This document shows, one piece after another, positions 6,227 through 13,896 of a stretch of DNA of 17,744 bases. Below the pieces are notes generated by a model. It worked only from the letters and a program-made list of their open reading frames with translations. It searched no databases and was not told the DNA's origin. A program made the position numbers and the translations under genes. The first letter of the stretch is position 1; every line of letters starts with the position of its first letter. The DNA is from an uncultured Veillonellaceae bacterium (GTDB lineage: Bacteria > Bacillota > Negativicutes > Veillonellales > Negativicoccaceae), in assembly GCA_947254705.1 (NCBI GenBank), contig CAMYCX010000022.1:1-17744 (forward strand). The letters run 5' to 3'.

Positions 6227-7375
6227 ATGAACCGATTACAAATAAGCGTGTTGGCTTTGGTATTGTGCATTACAGTGAGCGCCGCTGGAGCACAAGCATC
6301 AATATTTGCGTCTGACGGTACTGTTTTGACGACAGATAAAAAAATATCGACGGACACAGCTGCACTTACGGGGGATGCACCTGAATCAGGGCGTGCGGAA
6401 AGACGAGTTCACAAAGGGACGAACCGCACATATTTGGTATGGTCGCTTGCTAAGATACAAGAGGCTCCGGTGACAGCCTCCGACATGAAGTTGGGAGGTG
6501 TTACCATCGGTAGCGACATCGCAACGTTGTTGCAGGCTTTTGGAGCACCAAAGCAAGTACATCGCGGGAACATGGACACCTCGTATCGCTTTGCAGATGC
6601 GGATGCAATTGTTCGCGATGCACCGAAATGGTCAGCCGAGGTGACGGCACAGTATGAGTTTAATTCGAGCCAAATACAAAACGGTGTTATTGCGATGGCA
6701 ACGAGAGAAAAGAGACAGATGACACCACGCGGGTTGGCGGTCGGAAATAGTCGGGAAAATGTGATTCGCTTATATGGGAAACCGTCACGGGTACAATTTA
6801 ATCCGGATAATGAAACAACATATTATCAGTATTACAATCCCGAAAGGACGCAGTGTTTGACTGCGATTGTTCATGGATTTCAAGTGACAGAATTACGGTT
6901 AGAGTTGTTGACAAAACCGACTCGGGAAAAAGATTCAGTACCGTCTGTGCTGAATTTAATGGGAATGTCTGTCGGAGAAGTATATCATGAGCCGACATGG
7001 GCAACATGGGAGCAAAAAGCGGAAATCGGTACGCGTTGTTATTGGCTTTTTCGGGATATGATCGTTGAAGTGGATCAGTCGACACAAAAAATCAGGAAAG
7101 TGATTTTACGTTCGCCACATGTGGCAACAAGTGCAGGAATTGCATTGGGTGACAGTGCTTCGACAGTATTGCGGGCTTATGGTAAACCTACATTGACGGA
7201 AGCAGGAGACATTAATCACCCTACTGTCTGGTATTATACTGACGATGTAATATCCGGCAGATATCTGGCACTGGTTATATCCGCGGATAAGAAAGAAGTG
7301 CTTGATATTATATTGACGGATTCAAAGATTACCTCATCACCTGATAGGGATGTGCGTTATGGCATAAAGTCATAA
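6227..7375 (+). CDS. Secreted protein with repeated SmpA/BamE-like segments, function unknown
   Basis: A 382-residue protein I do not recognise by name. A signal peptide covers residues 1-24 (cleavage near AGAQA). The mature part carries a repeated segment of the form G-hydrophobic-x-hydrophobic-G, about eight residues, hydrophobic pair, then YGKP or FGAP. Copies lie at 89-112 (ending AFGAPKQV), 169-190 (RLYGKPSRVQ) and 303-326 (RAYGKPTLTE), with a degenerate one at 244-262 (LMGMSVGEVYHEPTW). This resembles the helix-turn opening of SmpA/OmlA/BamE-type modules. Tyr-rich strands such as TTYYQYYNPERT and TVWYYTDD follow the copies. Cys14 lacks a lipobox. The start has an AGGAGG site. The likely location is outside the cytoplasmic membrane; the role is unknown. 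Confidence 0.7.
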   Translation: MNRLQISVLALVLCITVSAAGAQASIFASDGTVLTTDKKISTDTAALTGDAPESGRAERRVHKGTNRTYLVWSLAKIQEAPVTASDMKLGGVTIGSDIATLLQAFGAPKQVHRGNMDTSYRFADADAIVRDAPKWSAEVTAQYEFNSSQIQNGVIAMATREKRQMTPRGLAVGNSRENVIRLYGKPSRVQFNPDNETTYYQYYNPERTQCLTAIVHGFQVTELRLELLTKPTREKDSVPSVLNLMGMSVGEVYHEPTWATWEQKAEIGTRCYWLFRDMIVEVDQSTQKIRKVILRSPHVATSAGIALGDSASTVLRAYGKPTLTEAGDINHPTVWYYTDDVISGRYLALVISADKKEVLDIILTDSKITSSPDRDVRYGIKS

Positions 7376-7418
7376 GCGAAAAGATAAGCACCAGGTAGAA
7401 ATTTTTTCAAAAATATAC

Positions 7419-7424
7419 TATAAT
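7419..7424 (+). promoter_or_regulatory. -10 element upstream of the BrxF-like gene
   Basis: Perfect TATAAT 35 nt before the ATG at 7460, with a weak TAGAAA at 7396-7401 as a possible -35 (17-nt spacer). It lies in the 84-nt gap after the repeat-protein gene. No terminator separates the two genes, so readthrough is also possible. Confidence 0.45.
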
Positions 7425-7459
7425 AAAGGCAATAATCAAAGCATAGGGGCGTGATCGTA

Positions 7460-7924
7460 ATGGTGACGATTGAGGAATTGCAAGCGCGTTGGCAGGAAAT
7501 AGCTCAAAGTGATAAAAAAATCCTGTTTGTCGTGGGCGGTGCCGGTTCGGGCAAGAGTAAATTGTTGCGAGAATTGGAGCAGACAGGAGAATGGCGGTAT
7601 ATTGAAGCCAAAGAATTGCTGATGGAAAAACTGTTTGAGGTTGAACATGATGAACGGACAATAGAAGCCAAGGAATCTTTAATTGAAACATTCCGAGTAT
7701 TGGCTGATAAAGGTATCATTATTGACAGTGTGGAGATCTTATTCGCGCCTATTTTCAACCTGGAGCCAATGAAAATTTTTGAAGAGCTGAGCAAAACACA
7801 TCCGATGATTATCGGTTGGAGAGGATCGTTTGACGGTCATGTATTACGCTTGGAACATAATTCGAAGAAAAACTATTTTTCATATGAAATCGCTGATCCC
7901 CAACGTGTGATTACTTTAGACTGA
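7460..7924 (+). CDS. BrxF-like P-loop protein, orphan
   Basis: A 154-residue P-loop NTPase-like protein. Walker A is GGAGSGKS (26-33), preceded by strand ILFVV. A Walker-B-like strand GIIIDS (85-90) leads into VEILFAPIFNLEPMKIFEEL. The end has IIGWRGSFDG, a charged loop and FSYEI. Walker A, then an IDHxxxLF-like strand, then a W-x-G/D-G hairpin and a Tyr-ending tail matches my recollection of BrxF, the small P-loop protein of BREX-3 phage-defence loci. No other BREX gene (BrxC, PglX, PglZ, BrxA or BrxH type) lies in the window, so its role here is unknown. The ATG at 7460 is preferred over GTG at 7451, which is only one base from the AGGGG site. Confidence 0.6.
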   Translation: MVTIEELQARWQEIAQSDKKILFVVGGAGSGKSKLLRELEQTGEWRYIEAKELLMEKLFEVEHDERTIEAKESLIETFRVLADKGIIIDSVEILFAPIFNLEPMKIFEELSKTHPMIIGWRGSFDGHVLRLEHNSKKNYFSYEIADPQRVITLD

Positions 7925-7941
7925 GTGTTGTTTGCCAGGTG

Positions 7942-7977
7942 TGTAAAAAGAGCCGCTGAAAAGCGGCTCTTTTTACA
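7942..7977 (+). terminator. Intrinsic terminator directly ahead of the NUDIX gene
   Basis: A 16-bp perfect stem, TGTAAAAAGAGCCGCT (7942-7957) with its complement (7962-7977), GAAA tetraloop, and the T-run inside the 3' arm. It ends 14 nt before the ATG of the next gene, so no promoter fits between. Confidence 0.9.
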
Positions 7978-7991
7978 AGGGAGAACAAATA

Positions 7992-8495
7992 ATGAAATAT
8001 TGTGACGGATGCGGAACTTTGCTGGAAGAACGAGTAAAACAGAATATCGTGCGTTCATACTGTCCGTTTTGCCGCATATGGAAATATCGAAATCCGATGG
8101 CGGCCGTAGCAGGAGTCGTGTTACATGAAAAGAAGTTGCTATTGGTGCGTCGTGCTGTCGGACAGACATATGAGGGAGAATGGTGTATTCCTTGCGGACA
8201 TATCGAGTGGGGAGAGGATATTCGTGCAGCATTGGTACGTGAAATGCGTGAAGAGACAGGATTGACGGTGCAGCCGATAAGAGTGTATAATGTACACTCG
8301 AATTTCCATGATGCCGATACGCTAAGCGTCGGGAGTTGGTTTTTGTGTGAAGTACTCAATGGTCGTTTACAGGCCGGTGATGATGCCGATAGCGTGAGGT
8401 GGGTGACAGCATCAGAGTTGCCTAAACTGGCATTTCCGACCGATCAAATGATTATTGATGAATTAATTGCGGACAGATTACTTCGCAAATGTTGA
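7992..8495 (+). CDS. Zinc-ribbon NUDIX hydrolase
   Basis: A 167-residue protein with an N-terminal Cys4 zinc ribbon (C4, C7, C24, C27) and a complete Nudix box. The box runs from Gly69 through Glu75 and the REMREETGL segment to residue 91, matching GX5EX7REUXEEXGU. NUDIX enzymes hydrolyse nucleoside diphosphates linked to another moiety (ADP-ribose, NADH, dinucleoside polyphosphates or damaged nucleotides); Mg2+ is bound by the RExxEE glutamates. The zinc ribbon recalls NudC, but the NudC SQPWPFP signature is absent, so the substrate is open. An AAGGGAG site precedes the ATG. It is followed after 12 nt by uppP, with which it should be co-transcribed. Confidence 0.87.
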   Translation: MKYCDGCGTLLEERVKQNIVRSYCPFCRIWKYRNPMAAVAGVVLHEKKLLLVRRAVGQTYEGEWCIPCGHIEWGEDIRAALVREMREETGLTVQPIRVYNVHSNFHDADTLSVGSWFLCEVLNGRLQAGDDADSVRWVTASELPKLAFPTDQMIIDELIADRLLRKC

Positions 8496-8507
8496 TAGGA
8501 GAAATTT

Positions 8508-9308
8508 ATGTACGAGTATGGGGCAGCATTATTAATCGGGATTGTTGAAGGATTGACGGAATATATTCCGGTATCCAGCACGGGGCATATGATTATTGTC
8601 GGTGACATGATCGGTTTTACCGGAGTAAAAGCCAGTGTGTTTGAGGTGTTTATTCAGCTTGGCGCAATTTTGTCGGTACTGGTGGTCTATCGAGATAACT
8701 TTGCCAAAATGATTAGGCGGGAGAATTGGCTACAAAAGAGGGGAACATCCTGCTACAATTTGGCGTTGGCAATGATACCGGCGATGGCGGTCGGATATTT
8801 GCTGCATGGATTGATTAAAACTTATCTTTTCGGTTGGAAGACTGTTGTCATCGGGTTGGTTGCAGGGGCAATTTTGATGCTTGTCGCGGAAAAAAGTAAT
8901 GTTCGTGTTCGGGTAGATGATGTCAATCAGATTACGACACCGCAGGCAATTGTGATTGGCTTGTTTCAAGTGCTGTCGTTGTGGCCGGGATTTTCACGAA
9001 GCGGGTCGACTATTTCCGGTGGTATGCTGCTCGGTATTACTCGCAAGGCGGCAGCGGACTTTACCTTTATCATGGCAGCTCCGTTGATGTTGGTTGCTTG
9101 TTTGTATGATTTTTTGAAAATTTATAGGTATCTCACTTGGAATGATTTAGGTATATTTGCGGTCGGCTTTTTAACAGCGTTTGCGGTGGCATATGTGTCG
9201 GTACTTTGGTTTTTGCGTTTCCTGAATCGGGCCAGCTTGGCAGGTTTTGCATATTATCGGTTGGGATTGGCAGCATTTGCGACTTTGTATTTTTGGATAT
9301 TACATTAA
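8508..9308 (+). CDS. uppP: Undecaprenyl-diphosphatase UppP (BacA family)
   Basis: A 266-residue integral membrane phosphatase that converts undecaprenyl diphosphate to the monophosphate for peptidoglycan and other envelope polymer synthesis; extra copies give bacitracin resistance. Both signatures are present: EGLTEYIPVSSTGH (14-27) with the catalytic glutamate, and PGFSRSGSTISGG (160-172) with the catalytic Arg/Ser. Length and hydrophobic profile are normal for the family. An AGGAG site lies before the ATG. It is the second gene of a pair with the NUDIX hydrolase. Confidence 0.96.
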   Translation: MYEYGAALLIGIVEGLTEYIPVSSTGHMIIVGDMIGFTGVKASVFEVFIQLGAILSVLVVYRDNFAKMIRRENWLQKRGTSCYNLALAMIPAMAVGYLLHGLIKTYLFGWKTVVIGLVAGAILMLVAEKSNVRVRVDDVNQITTPQAIVIGLFQVLSLWPGFSRSGSTISGGMLLGITRKAAADFTFIMAAPLMLVACLYDFLKIYRYLTWNDLGIFAVGFLTAFAVAYVSVLWFLRFLNRASLAGFAYYRLGLAAFATLYFWILH

Positions 9309-9315
9309 TTAAAAT

Positions 9316-9357
9316 AATCCTTGCGTGTGATTTCGTATGAGAGACACCGCAAGGATT
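9316..9357. terminator. Bidirectional terminator between uppP and the MFS gene
   Basis: Ten-base perfect arms AATCCTTGCG (9316-9325) and CGCAAGGATT (9348-9357) with a 22-nt loop. The stem is followed on the plus strand by GTTTTATT and on the minus strand by ATTTTAATT. It lies between convergent genes. Confidence 0.8.
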
Positions 9358-9360
9358 GTT

Positions 9361-10599
9361 TTATTGGCTAAATATGTCCGGATTTAGTTTTGTTCGGCGA
9401 TAAACGTAGTAAAGAAGAGGAATCAATAAGAGCAATGTCATACTACCGCAAAATCTGATACCATATGCGGTCCCCATTGTTTCGATGGCCGTTCCGGTGA
9501 TCAGATTGCCAAGCGGTGTTGCCCCAAGAAAGACAAAGGAATAAATCGACAGAACTCTGCCCCGTAATTCGGCAACGGTGCTGATTTGCAATAGCGTATT
9601 GACGTTAATTACAAAGGTTAAACAGAAGAAACCGAAGAGAATACAAGCAACCAAGGCAAGCCAATAGGTGGTTATCAAAGAGAGCGCAACTAAGGAGAGT
9701 GCAGTTAGAATACCACTGCCGAATACCAGCTTGGCAGTGGGTCGGCCGGCGGTACTAATGGCTGAGAGAATAGCCGCAGTAAAGGATCCGATCCCCATTG
9801 CACTGGTAATCATCCCGAAACCGCTGATTCCTTTTTGTAAAACTTGGTCGGCATATACCGGTGCAAATACGCTTTGGTTCATACTTAATACGGAAACGAT
9901 CGCCAGTGCGACTAGGGAGGACATAACCGGTAGATGGGATGCTGCGTATCGTAAGCCACTAAGAATTTCATCATAAAAACGGTGGGATGCTTCTGCGGTG
10001 GATACACGTCCCTCAATTGGCAGATGCCAATAGACGTAGAGAACTGGAATCATGCATAGACCATTGATGAAAAACAACCAACCTGTACCGCATGTTGCCG
10101 CGATGATGGCGGCCGTCGCAGGACCGATCATACGCGCAACATTAAAGTTAGCCGAATTCATGCTGATGGCGTTGCGTAAGTATTTGGTTCCTACTAAGTC
10201 GGGGATAAACGATTGTCGGGCGGGGGTGTCAACCGTTTGAATGCAGCCATAAATAAAAGCAAGAACCAGCACATTATAGAAGGTTGCGGCACCGGTGAGC
10301 ACCAATGCCGCTAGGGCAAAGGCTTGTAACATAAAACCTGCCTGCGTCCAACGCAATAGTGTTCGTTTGGGAATCCTGTCAACAAACACACCGGCAGGAA
10401 GAGAAAAGAGCATAATCGGAGCAAATTGTGCCACGCCCAGCAAGCCCAACAAAAAAGCGGAACCGGTTAATGAATAAACCAGCCATTGTTGCGCGGTGAT
10501 TTGCATCCAAAGGCCGATGAGGGCCAGCCATTGACTGCACCAAAATTGTCGGTAATACGGTTGTGTTAGCGCGGGAAATGCGCGATACAGTACTTGCAT
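9361..10599 (-). CDS. MFS transporter, EntS-like exporter family
   Basis: A 412-residue major facilitator superfamily protein with about 12 membrane segments. It begins with FPALTQPYYRQFWCSQWLAL and contains the loop motif GVFVDRIPKRTLLRWTQAG (a variant of motif A) and DTPARQSFIPDLV. This combination marks the H+-antiporter exporter family that includes enterobactin exporter EntS and several drug exporters. The substrate is not predictable. The reading frame is open from a GTG at 10608, but that GTG is part of the AGGTGA ribosome binding site, so the ATG at 10599 (5-nt spacing) is chosen. It is divergent from the AGCS symporter gene, and no transporter partner or regulator is adjacent. Confidence 0.85.
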   Translation of the reverse strand: MQVLYRAFPALTQPYYRQFWCSQWLALIGLWMQITAQQWLVYSLTGSAFLLGLLGVAQFAPIMLFSLPAGVFVDRIPKRTLLRWTQAGFMLQAFALAALVLTGAATFYNVLVLAFIYGCIQTVDTPARQSFIPDLVGTKYLRNAISMNSANFNVARMIGPATAAIIAATCGTGWLFFINGLCMIPVLYVYWHLPIEGRVSTAEASHRFYDEILSGLRYAASHLPVMSSLVALAIVSVLSMNQSVFAPVYADQVLQKGISGFGMITSAMGIGSFTAAILSAISTAGRPTAKLVFGSGILTALSLVALSLITTYWLALVACILFGFFCLTFVINVNTLLQISTVAELRGRVLSIYSFVFLGATPLGNLITGTAIETMGTAYGIRFCGSMTLLLLIPLLYYVYRRTKLNPDIFSQ

Positions 10600-10632
10600 G
10601 ATATTCACCTGACTATTTTTTCTTATACTTTA

Positions 10633-10661
10633 ATCATAAGCTAGCAGAACGTCGTGTGCAA
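10633..10661 (-). promoter_or_regulatory. Promoter of the MFS gene
   Basis: Minus-strand TTGCAC (10661-10656), a 17-nt spacer, then TATGAT (10638-10633), 33 nt before the ATG at 10599. Good overall match. Confidence 0.7.
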
Positions 10662-10713
10662 GCCTTTGGGTGGTAGTATCGAAAAGTTATGCCCGATTAT
10701 CCTCCAGATACAG

Positions 10714-10719
10714 TATAAT
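10714..10719 (+). promoter_or_regulatory. -10 element of the AGCS symporter gene
   Basis: Perfect TATAAT 31 nt before the ATG at 10751. No clear -35 and no extended -10 TG. Confidence 0.5.
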
Positions 10720-10750
10720 AGGAAAACAGAGTAAGGGAGGAATAAAAACA

Positions 10751-12184
10751 ATGGTTTGGATAAGTAACGCTGTCGGCGTTGTTAATGATATCTTGTGGAC
10801 GTATGTGTTGATTACGCTTTTGATTGCAGCGGGCCTGTGGTTTTCCTGGCGGACCGGATTCGTACAGATCAGAATGCTGCCGGAGATGGTAGCCATTCTG
10901 ACAGACGGTGTGGGAAGTCGAACGAGGGAAGGACATATATCGCCATTTCAGGCATTTTGCATCAGCACGGCATCGCGTGTCGGGGTGGGAAATATAGCAG
11001 GAATTGCGATTGCTGTTGTGCTGGGGGGACCGGGGGCCGTTTTTTGGATGTGGACGATTGCATTGATCGGTGCCGCCAGCGGATTTGTGGAAAGCACCTT
11101 AGCACAGATTTATAAAATACCGTTGGAAACGGGAGGATTTCGTGGCGGTCCGGCCTATTATATAAAGAATGTTTTGAAAGCACCACGTATCGCAGCGTTT
11201 TTTGCGGTTTTGATCAGCGTGACCTATGGCTTGATTTTCAACTCCGTGCAGGCGAATACAATTGCGCTGTCGCTGCAAACGGCATTCGGATGGAATCCTC
11301 TTTATGTCGGAGGAGTGGTAACCGTTTTTGCAGTCCTGCTGATTTCGGGAGGACTGACAAAAATTGCCCGTGTTATGGAATGGATGGTACCTTTGATGGC
11401 AGGGATATACATATTGACCGCTCTGTCAATTATGATGATACACATTACTGAATTACCTGGAATTATCGCACTGATTTTTATGGACGCATGGGACTTTCAA
11501 TCATTGGCGGGGGGCGGTTTTGGTGCGACGATTATGGCGGGGATCAAGCGGGGTCTTTTTTCCAATGAGGCTGGCATGGGGGCCGTACCGAATGCGGCGG
11601 CTACTGCAGATGCCTCTCATCCCGTTAAACAAGGATTGATCCAAGCGTTTGGGGTGTTTGTTGATACCATTCTTGTTTGTAGTGCATCGGCATTTATTGT
11701 GCTTTGCTCGGGGGACTATCAAGCAATCGGTTTGACGGGAATTGCTCTCATTCAGTATGATTTATCACTCTTTTTGGGGGAATGGGCCGCAGGTGCATTG
11801 GCGTTATTTATTATTTTATTTGCATTCAGCTCAATTGTCGGCAATTATTATTACAGTGAAATCAATATCGGATTCATTCATGGAGGAAAATTCGCGATAC
11901 GCTCTTTTCGCATGGCGGTCGGTGTCATGATAATGGTTGGCACATTGGCACAGTTGGAATTAGTCTGGAACCTGGCGGACTTTTTTATGGCTTTGATGGC
12001 GATCACCAATATTATTGCAATCTTGCTCCTTTTCCGGCCGGTTCAACAGGCATTGGCGGACTATCGCCAACAACGGCGTAACGGGGTCAAAAAGCCCGTT
12101 TTTTCGGCAGAAATATTGTCGGATCGGACTGGAGTGGTTTGTTGGCAAGGGGGGGATTTGTACGAGCTACAACAACGTGGATAA
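10751..12184 (+). CDS. Alanine/glycine:cation symporter, AGCS family (AlsT-like)
   Basis: A 477-residue Na+ (or H+)-coupled importer of small neutral amino acids in the cytoplasmic membrane. Hallmarks include ISTASRVGVGNIAGIAIAV (from about residue 71), GGPGAVFWMW, FRGGPAYYI, the conserved FSNEAGMGAVPNAAATADA and FAFSSIVGNYYYSE. The length is normal. The open frame extends upstream to 10670, but GGGAGGA lies before the ATG at 10751 and TATAAT lies inside the longer version, so 10751 is the start. The C-terminal 35-40 residues after the last membrane segment are cytoplasmic. It is separated from the next gene by that gene's own promoter. Substrate specificity (Ala versus Gly) cannot be told. 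Confidence 0.93.
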   Translation: MVWISNAVGVVNDILWTYVLITLLIAAGLWFSWRTGFVQIRMLPEMVAILTDGVGSRTREGHISPFQAFCISTASRVGVGNIAGIAIAVVLGGPGAVFWMWTIALIGAASGFVESTLAQIYKIPLETGGFRGGPAYYIKNVLKAPRIAAFFAVLISVTYGLIFNSVQANTIALSLQTAFGWNPLYVGGVVTVFAVLLISGGLTKIARVMEWMVPLMAGIYILTALSIMMIHITELPGIIALIFMDAWDFQSLAGGGFGATIMAGIKRGLFSNEAGMGAVPNAAATADASHPVKQGLIQAFGVFVDTILVCSASAFIVLCSGDYQAIGLTGIALIQYDLSLFLGEWAAGALALFIILFAFSSIVGNYYYSEINIGFIHGGKFAIRSFRMAVGVMIMVGTLAQLELVWNLADFFMALMAITNIIAILLLFRPVQQALADYRQQRRNGVKKPVFSAEILSDRTGVVCWQGGDLYELQQRG

Positions 12185-12213
12185 TTGCAACCGTATAGAG
12201 AGTGTGCTATGAT
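12185..12213 (+). promoter_or_regulatory. Promoter of the YdbC/PC4 gene
   Basis: TTGCAA (12185-12190), a 17-nt spacer, then TATGAT (12208-12213), preceded by TGC (extended -10). It starts at the very base after the AGCS stop codon and leaves a leader of about 60 nt. Confidence 0.7.
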
Positions 12214-12281
12214 ATAAAGCAATAAATTCTAAAGAAAAAGCAAAACAATTTTCGTGTATGAGATTAAAGGAGTGGAATCGG

Positions 12282-12560
12282 ATGGCAACTTTTAATTTTG
12301 AAATTGTACAGAGATTGGGGGAACTTTCCGGCAATGCCGCAGCGAATAATGCACAGTTGACAGATGAAGAATCTGCCGAGAAAAAAGATTGGTGGAGTAA
12401 AGAGTTGACATATACCAAGTGGGGAGAACGTGATGCCAAGTTTGATTTGCGGTCATGGGGGCCACGGTATGAAAAAACGGGAAAAGGCTTGACATTGACG
12501 AAAGAAGAACTCTTGAATCTAAAAGATATACTGAACAAAATTGATTTTGATAAATATTAA
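12282..12560 (+). CDS. YdbC/PC4-family ssDNA-binding protein
   Basis: A 92-residue protein whose core, ELTYTKWGERDAKFDLRSW followed by GKGLTLTKEELLNLKDIL, matches the bacterial YdbC version of the PC4 (transcriptional coactivator p15) fold. That fold is a small dimeric beta-sheet/helix domain that binds single-stranded DNA or RNA. The cellular role of YdbC proteins is not established. The N-terminal 40 residues are polar and charged. The ATG at 12282 is used because AAAGGAG lies 8-9 nt before it; an in-frame ATG at 12258 has no such site. It is monocistronic by its own promoter and a following terminator. Confidence 0.82.
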   Translation: MATFNFEIVQRLGELSGNAAANNAQLTDEESAEKKDWWSKELTYTKWGERDAKFDLRSWGPRYEKTGKGLTLTKEELLNLKDILNKIDFDKY

Positions 12561-12563
12561 TAT

Positions 12564-12595
12564 AAATTACGCTCCGTCTTGACGGGGCGTAATTT
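12564..12595 (+). terminator. Intrinsic terminator directly ahead of the CDF gene
   Basis: A 14-bp stem from AAATTACGCTCCGT (12564-12577) with the very stable CTTG loop and pairing arm 12582-12595, one T-G wobble, ending in TTTT. It ends 15 nt before the next ATG and just 4 nt before that gene's GAGGAGG site. Confidence 0.85.
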
Positions 12596-12610
12596 TATTG
12601 AGGAGGATAT

Positions 12611-13780
12611 ATGCAAGGTACGATCAAGAAGCGAGAGATGACAGTAGCACTGGTGCTTTACTTAACAATTAAAATGATGCTTTCTGCGGCAAAAATCGGT
12701 ATCGGCTATTGGTTCGGTTCATTGGCAGTAATGAGTGACGGTATGCATGATATCACTGATGTAGGATATGGAATATTGATCGGTTTATCTGTGTATATGA
12801 TGATGCGCCCTGCTAACTATCAGCATCCGTTCGGCCGAGCCCGGCTCGAATATGTGATGACGGGGGTGGTGGGAGTTGTTATTTTATACGCCGGAATAAC
12901 CGTGCTAATTGAGTCTGCAGAGCGCATGTTTCATCCGACGCCTGTCCCGCGTGAGCCTTTGTTGTTTGGGGTGCTTTTAGCTTCCGTTATAGTACAGACG
13001 GGGCTGATTGGCGGATTGCGATATTGGTATCGACGTACACGGTCGGATATGATGCGTGCATTGGTGGCAGACGGTTTTTCCGACATGGTGATTACGCTGG
13101 GCGTGTTGCTCGCGTTGGCCATTGAAATTGAGATAGGATGGCAGATTGATGCCTATGTTGGAGCCATGGTTGCGCTTATGTTGTTGGTGACAGGAGTGCG
13201 AATTTTACATAGAGGTTTGGATAAATTGCTTGGGAAACGAGTCAGCGCAAGTGACGAGAGGGACATTCTTGCTTTTATTGCTTCATGTCCGGGGGTCCAT
13301 GGTGCGCATGATTTAATTGTTCATGATTATGGCCCCGGTTACAAGTTTATGACATGTCATATTGAGGTGGATAGTCGCAGCAGTTTTTTAGAGGCACATC
13401 ATATTGCGGATAACGTTGAACGGCGTATGGAAATGAAATATGACGTTCAAGCACTGGTTCATATGGATCCGCGTAATCTTGCCGATCCGGAGGCGGCAGT
13501 GGCGGAAAATGAGGTGCGTCGTGCACTTGCCCTACTCGATCCAAATTGGATTGCACACGATATTTATGCAACATCGACGGAAATGGGATGGGAAATCAGT
13601 TTCGACGTGTCGGTGGGTGACAGCAAGGAGTCCGATGTACAAATCGTTCAAAATATACAAGAGGCAGTTCATCGCTATCATCCGGAGTACCGTTTGATGA
13701 TTCGTATTGATCGCCATTATTTAAGTCATATGCCCGAAACTGATGGAGAAGAGGACATGCAAGCAGGAAACGTGCGGTGA
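12611..13780 (+). CDS. Cation diffusion facilitator metal exporter, long-tail subfamily
   Basis: A 389-residue CDF transporter that exports divalent metal (Mn2+, Fe2+ or Zn2+ class) in exchange for protons. Six membrane segments occupy roughly residues 10-200. The transport site is HDITD (H46, D50) in helix 2 and DGFSD (D154, D158) in helix 5, with HPFGRARLEY (72-81) between. The DxxxD of helix 5 is usual for Mn/Fe-type CDFs; helix 2 has His where I recall relatives of this subfamily having Asn. The first cytoplasmic domain ends near HMDP. A further 90 residues (HDIYATSTEMGWEISFDVSV, then IRIDRHYL) match the extended tail of a Firmicute CDF subfamily. The start has GAGGAGG. No metal regulator or riboswitch is seen. 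Confidence 0.9.
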   Translation: MQGTIKKREMTVALVLYLTIKMMLSAAKIGIGYWFGSLAVMSDGMHDITDVGYGILIGLSVYMMMRPANYQHPFGRARLEYVMTGVVGVVILYAGITVLIESAERMFHPTPVPREPLLFGVLLASVIVQTGLIGGLRYWYRRTRSDMMRALVADGFSDMVITLGVLLALAIEIEIGWQIDAYVGAMVALMLLVTGVRILHRGLDKLLGKRVSASDERDILAFIASCPGVHGAHDLIVHDYGPGYKFMTCHIEVDSRSSFLEAHHIADNVERRMEMKYDVQALVHMDPRNLADPEAAVAENEVRRALALLDPNWIAHDIYATSTEMGWEISFDVSVGDSKESDVQIVQNIQEAVHRYHPEYRLMIRIDRHYLSHMPETDGEEDMQAGNVR

Positions 13781-13827
13781 CGGGATATACAAGATGCTGA
13801 CAACGTTCGGTTGGCAGATATAGCCGA

Positions 13828-13857
13828 TTGAGAGCGTTAGATTAAATGTGATATAAT
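13828..13857 (+). promoter_or_regulatory. Promoter of pnp
   Basis: TTGAGA (13828-13833), an 18-nt spacer, then TATAAT (13852-13857) with TGA before it (extended -10). It lies 39 nt before the ATG at 13897, in a 116-nt gap that has no visible terminator for the CDF gene. Confidence 0.75.
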
Positions 13858-13896
13858 AATTAAGTATTGATAATGAGTATTATAGGAGGTAACAAC

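Noticed and set aside
6097..6357. 86-residue minus-strand frame across the SIMPL/repeat-protein gap
   Set aside because: It overlaps the signal peptide region of the plus-strand gene and the promoters; no ribosome site or family features.
7942..7977. 16-bp perfect inverted repeat as a transposon end or REP element
   Set aside because: Tetraloop, A-run/T-run arms and position after a stop codon fit an intrinsic terminator; no second copy or target duplication is seen.
7460..9308. A complete BREX or other multi-gene defence island around the BrxF-like gene
   Set aside because: The neighbours are a secreted protein, a NUDIX hydrolase and UppP; no methylase, ATPase, PglZ or helicase gene is present.
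10670..10750. Longer reading of the AGCS symporter from 10670
   Set aside because: The -10 TATAAT lies inside it, and a strong GGGAGGA site precedes the ATG at 10751, where family similarity begins.
13867..13896. Upstream start for pnp at 13867
   Set aside because: It has no ribosome binding site, whereas GGAGG sits correctly before 13897.
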